Assembly: GCF_002096845.1 (NCBI RefSeq)
Contig: NZ_NCVK01000058.1
Span: 62,001-126,000, forward strand
Length of the DNA stretch: 64,000 nucleotides
Reading direction: 5' to 3'
Source of the DNA: Streptococcus mitis
GTDB lineage: Bacteria > Bacillota > Bacilli > Lactobacillales > Streptococcaceae
Below the pieces are notes generated by a model. That model did no database searches. It worked only from the letters and a program-made list of their open reading frames with translations, and had not been told where the DNA came from. A program made the position numbers and the translations under genes. Each line of letters starts with the position of its first letter. The first letter of the stretch is position 1. Shown in pieces: positions 1 to 9,745 of this stretch.

Positions 1-558
<558 letters not shown>

Positions 559-579
559 TTGATAGAAATCAAGTTGAAG

Positions 580-607
580 GCGAGTTGGGGGGACCTAACT
601 CGCTTTT
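580..607 (+). terminator. Intrinsic terminator after ilvC
   Basis: Arms GCGAGTT (580-586) and AACTCGC (597-603) form a stem with a G-rich loop, followed by TTTT. It separates ilvC from ilvA, which therefore probably has its own promoter. Confidence 0.8.
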
Positions 608-673
608 ATAATCAATTCATCTCTTTTTAAAAGGATGGATTGAGATAAGTATGAAATAGTCTAGGAGAAAATG

Positions 674-1924
674 ATGTTAAGTTCAAAAGATATAATCAAG
701 GCTCATAAGGTCTTGAATGGTGTGGTCGTTAATACACCGCTTGATTATGACCATTATTTATCGGAGAAGTATGGTGCTAAGATTTATTTGAAAAAGGAAA
801 ATGCCCAACGTGTTCGCTCTTTTAAAATTCGTGGTGCCTATTACGCTATTTCTCAGCTCAGCGAGGAAGAGCGTGAGCGTGGGGTAGTCTGTGCCTCTGC
901 GGGAAATCATGCGCAGGGAGTTGCCTATACTTGTAATGAGATGAAAATTCCTGCTACTATTTTTATGCCCATTACTACTCCGCAACAAAAAATTGGGCAG
1001 GTTCGCTTTTTTGGTGGGGATTTCGTGACCATTAAACTAGTTGGAGATACCTTTGATGCCTCAGCTAAAGCAGCTCAAGAATTTACAGTCTCTGAAAATC
1101 GTACCTTTATTGATCCCTTTGATGATGCCCATGTTCAAGCTGGTCAAGGGACAGTTGCTTATGAGATTTTAGAAGAGGCTCGAAAAGAGTCGATTGATTT
1201 TGATGCTGTTTTGGTCCCTGTTGGCGGCGGTGGTCTCATTGCTGGGGTTTCTACCTATATCAAGGAAACAAGTCCAGAAATTGAAGTCATTGGGGTAGAG
1301 GCTAATGGAGCGCGTTCCATGAAGGCTGCCTTTGAAGCTGGTGGACCTGTTAAACTCAAAGAAATTGACAAATTTGCGGATGGGATTGCTGTACAAAAGG
1401 TAGGTCAATTGACCTATGAAGCAACTCGTCAACATGTTCAAACTTTGGTAGGTGTCGATGAGGGATTGATTTCTGAAACCTTGATTGACCTCTACTCTAA
1501 GCAAGGGATTGTAGCAGAACCTGCTGGAGCAGCTAGTATCGCCTCTCTAGAGGTTTTAGCTGAATATATCAAGGGGAAAACCATTTGTTGTATCATTTCT
1601 GGAGGAAATAATGATATCAACCGTATGCCAGAAATGGAAGAACGTGCCTTGATTTATGATGGTATCAAGCATTACTTTGTGGTCAATTTTCCACAGCGTC
1701 CAGGTGCTCTGCGTGAGTTTGTAAATGATATCCTGGGACCAAATGATGATATCACACGATTTGAGTATATCAAACGAGCTAGCAAGGGGACAGGGCCTGT
1801 ATTGATTGGGATAGCTTTAGCAGATAAGCATGATTATGCAGGATTGATTCGTCGAATGGAAGGTTTTGATCCAGCTTATATTAACTTAAATGGTAATGAA
1901 ACGCTATATAATATGCTTGTCTGA
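674..1924 (+). CDS. ilvA: Threonine ammonia-lyase (threonine dehydratase)
   Basis: Cytosolic PLP enzyme that deaminates threonine to 2-oxobutanoate, the first step of isoleucine synthesis. The PLP lysine lies in SFKIRGAYYA near residue 51, and the phosphate-binding glycine loop PVGGGGLIAG lies near residue 183. The last roughly 80 residues, from about KHYFVVNFPQRPGALREF, form one ACT-like regulatory domain, as in the short Gram-positive form (about 416 residues) rather than the longer E. coli enzyme. There are two in-frame ATGs at 671 and 674. The second is chosen because the AGGAG at 663-667 is then 6 bases away instead of 3. Isoleucine feedback through the C-terminal domain is known for the family and inferred here. 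Confidence 0.95.
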   Translation: MLSSKDIIKAHKVLNGVVVNTPLDYDHYLSEKYGAKIYLKKENAQRVRSFKIRGAYYAISQLSEEERERGVVCASAGNHAQGVAYTCNEMKIPATIFMPITTPQQKIGQVRFFGGDFVTIKLVGDTFDASAKAAQEFTVSENRTFIDPFDDAHVQAGQGTVAYEILEEARKESIDFDAVLVPVGGGGLIAGVSTYIKETSPEIEVIGVEANGARSMKAAFEAGGPVKLKEIDKFADGIAVQKVGQLTYEATRQHVQTLVGVDEGLISETLIDLYSKQGIVAEPAGAASIASLEVLAEYIKGKTICCIISGGNNDINRMPEMEERALIYDGIKHYFVVNFPQRPGALREFVNDILGPNDDITRFEYIKRASKGTGPVLIGIALADKHDYAGLIRRMEGFDPAYINLNGNETLYNMLV

Positions 1925-1977
1925 GGACTAATAAAAAAATATCATATTATTTGCACAACCGATGTATAGGTGTTATA

Positions 1978-2109
1978 ATGAGGATGAAGAAAGGGGGCGA
2001 TTCCTATGGACTTAGGAAATCTATCGTGCTATTTCTACTACAACTCACTATAGCACCTATTATGTTTGATTCTGTTTATATTGAGGCGACAGAATTACTT
2101 ACTATATAA
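1978..2109 (+). pseudogene. Possible relic of a secreted-protein leader (43 codons)
   Basis: A 43-codon frame opens with ATG at 1978, just after a TATAAT at 1975-1980, and reads MRMKKGGDSYGLRKSIVLFL followed by a hydrophobic run and SVYIEATE. The order of a basic stretch, a Y-x-L-R-K-like motif, a hydrophobic core and an ending like SVVHATE resembles the YSIRK-type signal peptides of streptococcal surface proteins such as PspC. No mature protein follows before the stop at 2107, and there is no ideal ribosome site. I read it as a decayed gene start, but a chance frame is possible. Confidence 0.25.
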
Positions 2110-2690
2110 GGAAATTTTTTGAAATCCCCAATTGTATATATCCCTAATTTGAACTTTCACTAAATATAATAGGAAATAGAAAAAATAATCAATGTTTGTG
2201 AGATGGTTACTAGGTAAGTCGGCTGAAAAAACTCGTGAGATAAACAATAGTGCTAGACATGAAACGGCAAGTGCTGCTGTTTTCAAATGACTAGCTGGGA
2301 AGCGGGTGTGTAATCAGAAGGTGCAAGATTGGACAAAGTAAGTAGTACCGGTTGTGAAATAAATAAGATATAGATAAGGACAGGAAAGGAACCAAAGAAG
2401 GAGAAAGAAAACGGAATAGTTTAGAGATAGTGTGGAGTGAAAGACTATCTTTAGTGGACTTGTTGATTTAAAAGGAACGTATAGAATGAAATAGTAAATC
2501 CTGTCTATCCTATTGAGAAACTAGTATTTAGTTTGTATGAATATTTTTACGAATTTAAAGTTTAATAATGCAATTGTTTTTTAGGGGCTTACTAATGGGT
2601 TATAGTAAGCAAAAACCTATATATTATCGGCTTTAAAAAGGAAGTAAGAAGATTCTGAATCATTTATTTTATTGAATATATGTTTTTTTA
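2110..2690. other. Gene-free stretch, probably decayed coding DNA
   Basis: No convincing gene lies on either strand. A 32-codon frame at 2192-2290 reads MFVRWLLGKSAEKTREINNS and continues to KTASAAVFK-like residues, but it has no recognisable family. Purine-rich runs at 2375-2420 resemble degenerate lysine/glutamate-rich coding sequence. Together with the possible leader upstream, this suggests the remains of a surface protein gene. Confidence 0.3.
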
Positions 2691-2719
2691 TTGACAAAAG
2701 ACATAAAAACGTATAGAAT
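2691..2719 (+). promoter_or_regulatory. Promoter of the 71-residue protein gene
   Basis: TTGACA at 2691-2696 and TAGAAT at 2714-2719 are 17 bases apart, 34 bases before the start codon at 2753. Confidence 0.7.
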
Positions 2720-2752
2720 AATATAACGTAAAGAAGAAAATAGGAGAAGAAC

Positions 2753-2968
2753 ATGGCTAAGTCAAACTTTGAAAAAGTAGAATCAGTTGTTGGCTGGGTT
2801 CGTGATAAGAAAATCACAGGCTACCGTATCTCTAAAGAAACGAATGCGCGTGAAATGTCTATCATTGCTCTAGCGCAGGGTCGTGCAAAAGTAAAAAATA
2901 TTTCATTTGAAACAGCTCTAGGTTTAATTGATTTCTATGAAAAAAATCATGAAAAATTTGAAGATTAA
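2753..2968 (+). CDS. Small conserved protein of unknown function (71 aa)
   Basis: The ATG at 2753 follows AGGAGAAGA with good spacing and a near-consensus promoter, so it is a real monocistronic gene. The product is basic to neutral and predicted helical, with no signal peptide or membrane segment. The middle part, KITGYRISKETNAREMSIIA, could form a helix-turn-helix-like unit (GYRISKETNAREMSI resembles the turn of Cro-type folds), but this is weak. As I recall, pneumococcal genomes carry the same small gene between ilvA and the glutamine transporter. Function is not known to me. A BOX repeat follows 49 bases after the stop. Confidence 0.75.
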   Translation: MAKSNFEKVESVVGWVRDKKITGYRISKETNAREMSIIALAQGRAKVKNISFETALGLIDFYEKNHEKFED

Positions 2969-3016
2969 TCTTTGGATAATGGCGGATTCTTGAATAAGGT
3001 CTGCCTTTTCATTTTG

Positions 3017-3129
3017 ATACTCAATGAAAATCAAAGAGTAAACTAGGAAGCTAGCCGTAGGCTGCTCAAAACACTGTTTTGAGGTTGCAGATAGAGCTGA
3101 CGTGGTTTGAAGAGATTTTCGAAGAGTAT
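3017..3129 (-). repeat. BOX element (C-B-A on the plus strand, shortened boxB)
   Basis: Starts ATACTCAATGAAAATCAAAG and ends GAGATTTTCGAAGAGTAT, the two ends of pneumococcal BOX repeats, with the boxB hairpin CAAAACACTGTTTTGAG inside. The GACGAAGTCAG boxB part and the GGCGACG part of boxA are missing, so it is an internally deleted copy of about 113 bases. Confidence 0.85.
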
Positions 3130-3139
3130 GAGGACAGCA

Positions 3140-3170
3140 AAAAGACTGCACGATTGATGCAGCCTTTTCT
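3140..3170 (-). terminator. Terminator of the glnPQ-like operon
   Basis: Arms around 3144-3150 and 3158-3164 (one G-U pair) form a hairpin. Read on the minus strand it is followed by CTTTTTG, just past the ATPase stop. Confidence 0.65.
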
Positions 3171-3172
3171 TT

Positions 3173-3913
3173 TTATTTGAGATAACGTTGAAGGAATTCT
3201 TTTGTACGGTCTTCTTTAGGATTGGTGAAGAGGTCTTCTGGTTTGCCTTCTTCAGCAATCACCCCCTTATCCATAAAGATAACACGGTGAGAGACATCAC
3301 GGGCGAATTCCATTTCGTGGGTTACGACAATCATAGTCAAGCCTTCCTGAGCTAGATCCTGCATGATTTTGAGGACCTCTCCAACCATTTCTGGATCGAG
3401 AGCTGATGTTGGTTCATCAAAGAGAATAGCGTCAGGATTCATTGAAAGGGCACGAGCGATGGCCACACGTTGTTTTTGACCACCTGAGAGTTGTTTTGGT
3501 TTCGCTTGCCAGTAGCGTTCTCCCATGCCGACCTTTTCTAGGTTTTCTTTGGCAATCTTTTCAGCTTCTGTACGTTCGCGTTTAAGGACAGTTGTCTGAG
3601 CGACAATTGTGTTTTCAAGCACGTTGAGATTTTCAAAGAGGTTAAAGGATTGGAACACCATCCCCAACTTTTCACGGTATTGCGTGAGGTCATAGCCTTT
3701 TTCGAGGACGTTTTGTCCATGATAAAGGATTTGTCCATCAGTTGGCGTTTCAAGGAGGTTAATGGAGCGTAGGAAGGTCGATTTCCCACTTCCAGAGCTT
3801 CCGATGATAGAGATGACCTCTCCCTTGTGGACAGTCAGAGAAATGTCTTTTAGCACTTCGTTTTGTCCATAGGATTTTTTGAGGTGTTTAATTTCAAGGA
3901 TTGCTTGTGTCAT
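3173..3913 (-). CDS. glnQ: Amino acid ABC transporter ATPase (GlnQ type)
   Basis: A 246-residue ATP-binding subunit of a polar amino acid importer at the inner face of the membrane. Visible motifs are Walker A ([11 protein letters not shown], near residue 35), Q-loop ([10 protein letters not shown]), signature ([15 protein letters not shown]), Walker B with D-loop ([14 protein letters not shown]) and the switch histidine (VVTHEMEFA). The length is normal for the family. The start codon overlaps the stop of the upstream binding protein/permease gene by one base (TAATG), so the two are translationally coupled. The GlnQ assignment follows from similarity to glutamine/glutamate systems. The precise substrate cannot be read from sequence. 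Confidence 0.93.
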   Translation of the reverse strand: MTQAILEIKHLKKSYGQNEVLKDISLTVHKGEVISIIGSSGSGKSTFLRSINLLETPTDGQILYHGQNVLEKGYDLTQYREKLGMVFQSFNLFENLNVLENTIVAQTTVLKRERTEAEKIAKENLEKVGMGERYWQAKPKQLSGGQKQRVAIARALSMNPDAILFDEPTSALDPEMVGEVLKIMQDLAQEGLTMIVVTHEMEFARDVSHRVIFMDKGVIAEEGKPEDLFTNPKEDRTKEFLQRYLK

Positions 3914-5478
3914 TATTTCAAATCCTCCGTTTGCATTTGGTTAGCACCTGTAGTATAGGTATCCATGTCCATGCGGCGTTCGATGAAGCGTAGGATACGT
4001 GTTACGGTGAAGGTGAGGACAAAGTAAATCACGGCGATGATTGTAAATGTCTGGAAGTATTGATAGGTTTGAGTTGCCACGGTATTTCCTGAGAAATAAA
4101 GTTCGACAACAGAGATAACGTTCAATACAGATGTATCTTTGATATTGATGACAAATTCATTACCAGTTGCTGGTAGGATATTGCGGACAACCTGAGGTAG
4201 GACAATCTTACGCATGGTTTGGTTATGAGTCATACCAAGAGCAGTCGCAGCTTCGAATTGTCCCTTGTCAACTGCCAGGATACCACCACGGACGATTTCA
4301 GTCATGTAGGCACCGGTATTGATTGAAACGATGAAGATAGCAGCTAGTGTACGGTCAAGGTTGATACCGAAAGCTTGGGCAGTTCCATAGTAGATAACCA
4401 TCGATTGAACAATCATTGGTGTACCACGGAAAATTTCAATGTAGACATTGAGAATCCAGCCGACTAGTTTTTGTAGGCCGTAAATGGCTTTGTTTTCAGA
4501 TAGTGGAGCAGTACGGAAAACACCAATGGCAAGGCCGATAATGAGACCTGTGATGGTTCCGACGATAGAGATTAAAAGAGTGATACCAGCACCACGCAAG
4601 AGTTGTTGCCAGTTTTCAGAAAGAATTTTAGCAACTTGGCTAAAGAAACTACTGCTAGTCTCTTCAGTTGTTGTAGCTTCGGCAGGTTGTTCCTTAATCA
4701 TACGATCCATCAAGGCAACTTGGTCGTCTTTTGAAATGGTTTCAATGCTGGCATTGATTTGGCTAATACGATTGTCATCTTTACGAAGTCCAATGGCGAT
4801 AGCTGTATCTTCTTCCCCAGTTTTGAAACCAGGTTCTACTTGGACCATCTTGAACTTAGAGTTAGCAGCTTCAGCAGTCAGAGCTTCTGGGCGTTCAGAA
4901 ACATAGGCGTCGATGACACCAGCCTCAAGAGCTTGGCGCATTTGAGCGAAGTCTCCCATGGCTGTTTCTTTTTTAGCACCTGTGATTTGTGCAATCAAGT
5001 CATAAAGGTAGACACCTTGTTGAGAAGTGATTTTTGCACCGTTAAAGTCATCCAAAGATTTTGCATTTGCATAAGCAGAATCTTTTTTGACAAGTAGAAC
5101 TGGTTCGCTAGTGTAGTAACTGCTTGAAAAGGCAATTTCTTGTTTGCGTTCAGCAGTAGGGCTCATACCTGCGATAATCATGTCAATCTTACCGGAAGTG
5201 AGGGCAGGGACTAGACCTTCCCACTTGGTTTTAACAACCAAAGGTTCTTTACCTAAGTCCTTAGCGATTTTCTTGGCGATTTGAACATCGTATCCGTTGG
5301 CATACTGGTTGGTCCCATCGATTTTGACAGCCCCATTGCTATCATCATCCTGAGTCCAGTTAAAGGGGGCATATGCTGCTTCCATCCCGATGCGTAAATA
5401 TTCATCGGCTTGGGCAACATTGACAAGTCCCAGCATCAGCAAGAGACTTGTGAAAATAGATAAGTATATTTTTTTCAT
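3913..5478 (-). CDS. glnP: Amino acid ABC transporter, fused substrate-binding protein and permease
   Basis: A 521-residue fusion typical of streptococcal and lactococcal GlnP proteins. Residues 1-24 form a signal peptide ending in VAQA. Residues about 25-265 are one periplasmic-binding-protein type 3 domain ([13 protein letters not shown] near the start). Residues about 290-510 are the permease, with several membrane helices and the EAA loop [20 protein letters not shown] that contacts the ATPase. Only one binding domain is present, whereas the best-studied lactococcal GlnP has two. It is the first gene of a two-gene operon with glnQ, expected to import glutamine, glutamate or a similar polar amino acid. 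The start ATG at 5478 follows AGGAGAAATC on the minus strand. Confidence 0.92.
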   Translation of the reverse strand: MKKIYLSIFTSLLLMLGLVNVAQADEYLRIGMEAAYAPFNWTQDDDSNGAVKIDGTNQYANGYDVQIAKKIAKDLGKEPLVVKTKWEGLVPALTSGKIDMIIAGMSPTAERKQEIAFSSSYYTSEPVLLVKKDSAYANAKSLDDFNGAKITSQQGVYLYDLIAQITGAKKETAMGDFAQMRQALEAGVIDAYVSERPEALTAEAANSKFKMVQVEPGFKTGEEDTAIAIGLRKDDNRISQINASIETISKDDQVALMDRMIKEQPAEATTTEETSSSFFSQVAKILSENWQQLLRGAGITLLISIVGTITGLIIGLAIGVFRTAPLSENKAIYGLQKLVGWILNVYIEIFRGTPMIVQSMVIYYGTAQAFGINLDRTLAAIFIVSINTGAYMTEIVRGGILAVDKGQFEAATALGMTHNQTMRKIVLPQVVRNILPATGNEFVINIKDTSVLNVISVVELYFSGNTVATQTYQYFQTFTIIAVIYFVLTFTVTRILRFIERRMDMDTYTTGANQMQTEDLK

Positions 5479-5617
5479 GATTTCTCCTATTTCTAATCTA
5501 TTAAAAAATAACTGTCTCCTATTTTATCGAAAAAAACTTTATTTTTCAATATGGGTAAGCCCTTACTTGAGAAAAAATGATATAATGATAGCAAAGATAA
5601 AAAGGGGGGCTTGTTTG

Positions 5618-7507
5618 ATGAAAAAAACTTTTTTCTTACTAGTGTTAGGCTTGTTTTGCCTTCTGCCACTCTCTGTTTTTGCCATTGATTTCAAGATAAA
5701 TTCCTACCAAGGGGATTTGTATATTCATGCAGACAATACGGCAGAATTCAGACAAAAGATAGTTTATCAGTTTGAGGAGGACTTTAAGGGCCAAATCGTG
5801 GGACTTGGACGTGCTGGCAAGATGCCTAGTGGATTTGACATTGACCCTCATCCAAAGGTTCAGGCTGCGAAAAACGGTGCTGAACTGACAGATGTTACGA
5901 GCGAAGTGATAGAAGGAGCAGATGGTTATACTGTTAAAGTTTATAATCCAGGTCAAGAAGGCGACACAGTTGAAGTTGACCTTATCTGGAACTTAAAGAA
6001 TTTGCTTTTCCTTTATGATGATATCGCTGAATTAAATTGGCAACCTTTAACAGATAGTTCAGGAACTATTGGAAAGTTTGAATTTCATGTAAGGGGAGAT
6101 AAGGGGGCTGAAAAACTCTTTTTCCATACAGGGAAACTCTTTAGAGAGGGAACGGTTGAAAAGAGTAACCTTGATTATACTATTCGTTTGGACAATCTTC
6201 CGGCTAAGCGTGGAGTTGAATTGCATGCCTACTGGCCTCGGACCGATTTTGCTAGCGCTAGGGATCAGGACTTGAAAGGGAATCGTTTAGAAGAGTTTAA
6301 TAAGATAGAAGACTCTATTGTTAAAGAAAAAGAGCAAAGTAAACAACTCCTTACTTGGGTCTTCCCCTTGATACTTTCTATCTCCTTGTTATTGAGTGTC
6401 TGCTTTTATTTTATTTATAGAAGAAAGACCACTCCTTCCGTCAAATATGCCAAAAATCATCGTCTCTATGAACCGCCGATGGAATTAGAGCCTATGGTTT
6501 TATCAGAGGCTGTCTACTCGACCTCCTTGGAGGAAGTGAGTCCTCTAACCAAAGGAGCAGGAAAATTCACCTTTGACCAACTTATTCAAGCTACCTTGCT
6601 AGATGTGATAGACCGTGGGAATGTCTCTATCATTTCAGAAGGAGACGCAGTTGGCTTGAGGCTGGTAAAAGAAGATGGTTTGTCAAATTTTGAGAAAGAC
6701 TGCCTAAATCTAACTTTTTCAGGTAAAAAAGAAGAAACTCTTTCCAATTTGTTTGCGGATTACAAGGTATCTGATAGTCTTTATCGTAGAGCAAAAGTCT
6801 CTGATGAAAAACGGATTCAAGCAAAGGGACGTCAGCTCAAATCATCTTTTGAAGAGGTATTGAACCAGATGCAAGAAGGAGTGAGAAGTCGAGTTTCCTT
6901 CTGGGGGCTTCCGGATTATTATCGTCCCTTGACTGGTAGAGAAAAGGCCTTGCAAGTGGGGATGGGACTCTCTACTATCCTACCCCTATTTATCGGATTT
7001 GGTTTGTTCTTGTACAGTTTGGACGTTTATGGCTATCTTTACCTCCTTTTGCCAATACTTGGTTTTCTAGGTTTGGTTTTGGCTGTTTTCTATTATTGGA
7101 AGCTTCGATTAGATAATCGTGATGGTGTTCTAAATGAAGCAGGAGCAGAAGTCTACTATCTCTGGACCAGTTTTGAAAATATGTTGCGTGAGATTGCACG
7201 ATTGGATCAGGCAGAGTTGGAAAGTATTGTGGTCTGGAATCGCCTCTTGGTCTATGCGACCCTATTTGGCTATGCGGACAAGGTCAGCCATTTGATGAAG
7301 GTTCATCAGATTCAAGTGGAAAATCCAGATATCAATCTTTATGTAGCTTATGGCTGGCATAGTATGTTTTATCATTCAAGCGCGCAAATGAGCCATTATG
7401 CCAGCATCGCAAATACAGCAAGTACCTACTCCGTATCTTCTGGAAGTGGAAGTTCTGGCGGTGGCTTCTCTGGAGGCGGAGGTGGCGGCAGTATCGGAGC
7501 CTTTTAA
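5618..7507 (+). CDS. DUF2207 family membrane protein
   Basis: A 629-residue protein of the DUF2207 family, whose function is unknown. The ATG at 5618 follows the strong site AAGGGGGG (5603-5609) and begins a clear signal peptide (MKKTFFLLVLGLFCLLPLSV). An in-frame extension back to 5390 would overlap the divergent glnP start and is rejected. An extracellular domain spans about residues 25-245. One membrane helix lies near 250-270, then comes a cytoplasmic part, then a pair of helices near 450-500. The end is a glycine/serine-rich tail (SGGGGGGSIGAF), a hallmark of the family. It is probably monocistronic, divergent from glnP. Confidence 0.88.
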   Translation: MKKTFFLLVLGLFCLLPLSVFAIDFKINSYQGDLYIHADNTAEFRQKIVYQFEEDFKGQIVGLGRAGKMPSGFDIDPHPKVQAAKNGAELTDVTSEVIEGADGYTVKVYNPGQEGDTVEVDLIWNLKNLLFLYDDIAELNWQPLTDSSGTIGKFEFHVRGDKGAEKLFFHTGKLFREGTVEKSNLDYTIRLDNLPAKRGVELHAYWPRTDFASARDQDLKGNRLEEFNKIEDSIVKEKEQSKQLLTWVFPLILSISLLLSVCFYFIYRRKTTPSVKYAKNHRLYEPPMELEPMVLSEAVYSTSLEEVSPLTKGAGKFTFDQLIQATLLDVIDRGNVSIISEGDAVGLRLVKEDGLSNFEKDCLNLTFSGKKEETLSNLFADYKVSDSLYRRAKVSDEKRIQAKGRQLKSSFEEVLNQMQEGVRSRVSFWGLPDYYRPLTGREKALQVGMGLSTILPLFIGFGLFLYSLDVYGYLYLLLPILGFLGLVLAVFYYWKLRLDNRDGVLNEAGAEVYYLWTSFENMLREIARLDQAELESIVVWNRLLVYATLFGYADKVSHLMKVHQIQVENPDINLYVAYGWHSMFYHSSAQMSHYASIANTASTYSVSSGSGSSGGGFSGGGGGGSIGAF

Positions 7508-7568
7508 AGAGAACTGCCATAGACTGAAAAAGTATGCTATAATGGAAGATAGAAAAAAGGAGTAATCT

Positions 7569-8414
7569 ATGTATCTTATTGAAATTTTAAAATCTATCTT
7601 CTTCGGAATTGTTGAAGGAATTACAGAATGGTTGCCGATTTCCAGTACAGGTCACTTGATTTTAGCAGAGGAATTTATCCAATACCAAAATCAAAATGAA
7701 GCCTTTATGTCCATGTTTAATGTCGTGATTCAACTTGGTGCTATTTTAGCAGTCATGGTGATTTACTTTAATAAACTAAATCCCTTTAAACCGACTAAGG
7801 ACAAACAGGAAGTTCGTAAGACTTGGAGACTATGGTTGAAGGTCTTGATTGCGACCTTGCCTTTGCTTGGCGTCTTTAAATTTGATGATTGGTTTGATAC
7901 CCACTTCCATAACATGGTTTCTGTTGCTCTCATGTTGATTATCTACGGGATTGCCTTTATCTATTTGGAAAAGCGCAATAAAGCGCGTGCTATCGAGCCA
8001 AGTGTAACAGAGTTGGACAAGCTTCCTTATACGACAGCCTTCTATATCGGTCTCTTCCAAGTTCTTGCCCTTTTACCAGGAACTAGCCGTTCAGGTGCAA
8101 CGATTGTCGGTGGTTTGTTAAATGGAACCAGTCGTTCAGTTGTGACAGAATTTACCTTCTATCTTGGGATTCCTGTTATGTTTGGAGCTAGTGCCTTAAA
8201 GATTTTCAAATTTGTGAAAGCAGGACAGCTCTTGAGCTTTGGGCAATTGTTCTTGCTCTTGGTTGCGATGGGAGTCGCTTTTGCAGTCAGCATGGTCGCT
8301 ATTCGCTTCTTGACCAGCTATGTGAAAAAACACGACTTTACTCTTTTTGGTAAATACCGTATCGTGCTTGGTGGTGTCTTGTTGCTCTATAGTTTTGTAC
8401 GTTTATTTGTATAA
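7569..8414 (+). CDS. uppP: Undecaprenyl-diphosphatase
   Basis: A 281-residue integral membrane enzyme (UppP/BacA) that dephosphorylates undecaprenyl diphosphate to recycle the lipid carrier of wall synthesis; high levels give bacitracin tolerance. Both family signatures are present: [16 protein letters not shown] near residue 17, with the catalytic glutamate and serine region, and [12 protein letters not shown] near residue 165. About seven to eight hydrophobic segments are visible. The ATG at 7569 follows AAAAAAGGAG. A promoter-like TATAAT lies at 7538-7543. It ends at a bidirectional terminator shared with dinB. Confidence 0.95.
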   Translation: MYLIEILKSIFFGIVEGITEWLPISSTGHLILAEEFIQYQNQNEAFMSMFNVVIQLGAILAVMVIYFNKLNPFKPTKDKQEVRKTWRLWLKVLIATLPLLGVFKFDDWFDTHFHNMVSVALMLIIYGIAFIYLEKRNKARAIEPSVTELDKLPYTTAFYIGLFQVLALLPGTSRSGATIVGGLLNGTSRSVVTEFTFYLGIPVMFGASALKIFKFVKAGQLLSFGQLFLLLVAMGVAFAVSMVAIRFLTSYVKKHDFTLFGKYRIVLGGVLLLYSFVRLFV

Positions 8415-8415
8415 G

Positions 8416-8448
8416 AAAAACCTTGAAGGGGCAGCTCTTCAAGGTTTT
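8416..8448. terminator. Bidirectional terminator between uppP and dinB
   Basis: AAAAACCTTGAAG and CTTCAAGGTTTT are inverted copies around GGGCAGCT, giving a hairpin with A-tract and T-tract on both sides. The convergent genes uppP and dinB both end here. Confidence 0.88.
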
Positions 8449-9508
8449 AAAATCCAGTCACGGTAATCCCCAGCAGGCGGACACCTCTTTCTTTCTCGCT
8501 TAACTCTTCATAGAGTTGCAGGGCTATTTGGCTTATCTGACTAGCATCCTGCGTTTTTTGATCCAGGCTTTTTCGTTTAGTAAGAGTTGAAAAGTTCTCG
8601 TAGCGAATTTTCAAAATGACAATTTTTCCAGCTTTTTCTTGTTGATGTAGATTGAGAGCGACTCTTTTTGATAGAAGAGTCAGCTCTTTTTTGATATCTT
8701 CCTCGGCACGGAGAATCTTCCCGTAGGTTTTTTCCTTGCCGATTGATTTACGGATGCGATTGGATTTGACTGGAGAGTTGTGAATGCCACGAGCCTTTCG
8801 ATACAGGTCATAGCCCAGTCTGCCAAAGCGGTCTATTAGGGTCACTTCAGGAACTTCAAGTAGGTCAGCACCAGTAAAAACACCCATGTGATGAAGCCGT
8901 TCCACCGTCTTTTTTCCTACTCCATGAAACTTGGCCACGTCCATTTGTTTGAGAAAATCCTCAGCTTGGTCAGGTAGAATTACTGTCAGACCATGTGGTT
9001 TTTGATAATCACTAGCCATTTTAGCTAAGAATTTGTTATAAGAAACGCCAGCAGAAGCAGTTAGATGGAGTTCCTGCCAGATATCCTCTTGAATGAGACG
9101 AGCGATTTTGACGGCTGACTTGATACCGAGTTTATTTTCTGTTACATCCAAGTAGGCTTCGTCAATACTCATAGGTTCAATCAAATCTGTATAGCGCTTA
9201 AAGATAGCTCGAATCTGGAGTCCCACAGTCTTGTATTTTTCATAATTCCCTGAGATAAAGACTGCCTGGGGACAACGTTCGTAGGCTTCCTTGGAGCTCA
9301 TGGCTGAATGGACACCAAAAACTCGAGCCTCATAGCTACAAGTGGAAACGACACCACGTCCACCTGTTTGCCGAGGGTCGCTTCCGATAATGACAGGTTT
9401 TCCTCTGAGTTTAGGATTATCCCTGATTTCCACTGCAGCAAAAAAGGCATCCATGTCAATATGGATGATTTTTCTTGACAAATCATTTAACAAAGGAAAA
9501 ATCAACAT
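8447..9508 (-). CDS. dinB: DNA polymerase IV (Y family)
   Basis: A 353-residue low-fidelity translesion polymerase. Motifs are [18 protein letters not shown] at the N-terminus (first catalytic aspartate, steric-gate region) and [10 protein letters not shown] near residue 105 (catalytic Asp-Glu pair). They are followed by helix-hairpin-helix DNA binding ([17 protein letters not shown]) and a little-finger domain. It may start at the ATG giving [10 protein letters not shown] at 9508. A further in-frame ATG at 9517 adds three residues. It lacks an obvious C-terminal clamp-binding extension beyond the family's usual length. A second, UmuC-type Y polymerase lies at 49.4 kb. Confidence 0.94.
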   Translation of the reverse strand: MLIFPLLNDLSRKIIHIDMDAFFAAVEIRDNPKLRGKPVIIGSDPRQTGGRGVVSTCSYEARVFGVHSAMSSKEAYERCPQAVFISGNYEKYKTVGLQIRAIFKRYTDLIEPMSIDEAYLDVTENKLGIKSAVKIARLIQEDIWQELHLTASAGVSYNKFLAKMASDYQKPHGLTVILPDQAEDFLKQMDVAKFHGVGKKTVERLHHMGVFTGADLLEVPEVTLIDRFGRLGYDLYRKARGIHNSPVKSNRIRKSIGKEKTYGKILRAEEDIKKELTLLSKRVALNLHQQEKAGKIVILKIRYENFSTLTKRKSLDQKTQDASQISQIALQLYEELSEKERGVRLLGITVTGF

Positions 9509-9745
9509 GCCTAGCACCTTTTTACTGCTTATTTTCTTTTATTATACCTTTTTTTCTGAAAAAAAGAAAAAAGGACTTTATTTTTTCAAAAATATAATAC
9601 AGTTTGAAATAAAATGTAGACTGTTTTAGAAAAGAAAGTGTAAAAATAGAGAATTTTCACTTGTTGAAATCGGTTACTGTATGGTATACTTGACTCATGA
9701 ATGTAACAGATGGCTGTTACTAGAAAGAAAAAAGAGGACATTAAC

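Noticed and set aside
758-1504. Minus-strand reading frames of 76 and 111 codons opposite ilvA
   Set aside because: They mirror the coding pattern of ilvA, lack ribosome sites and show no family features.
4484-5097. Plus-strand frames of 140 and 112 codons inside glnP
   Set aside because: Antisense to a well-supported fused transporter gene, with no ribosome site or homology.
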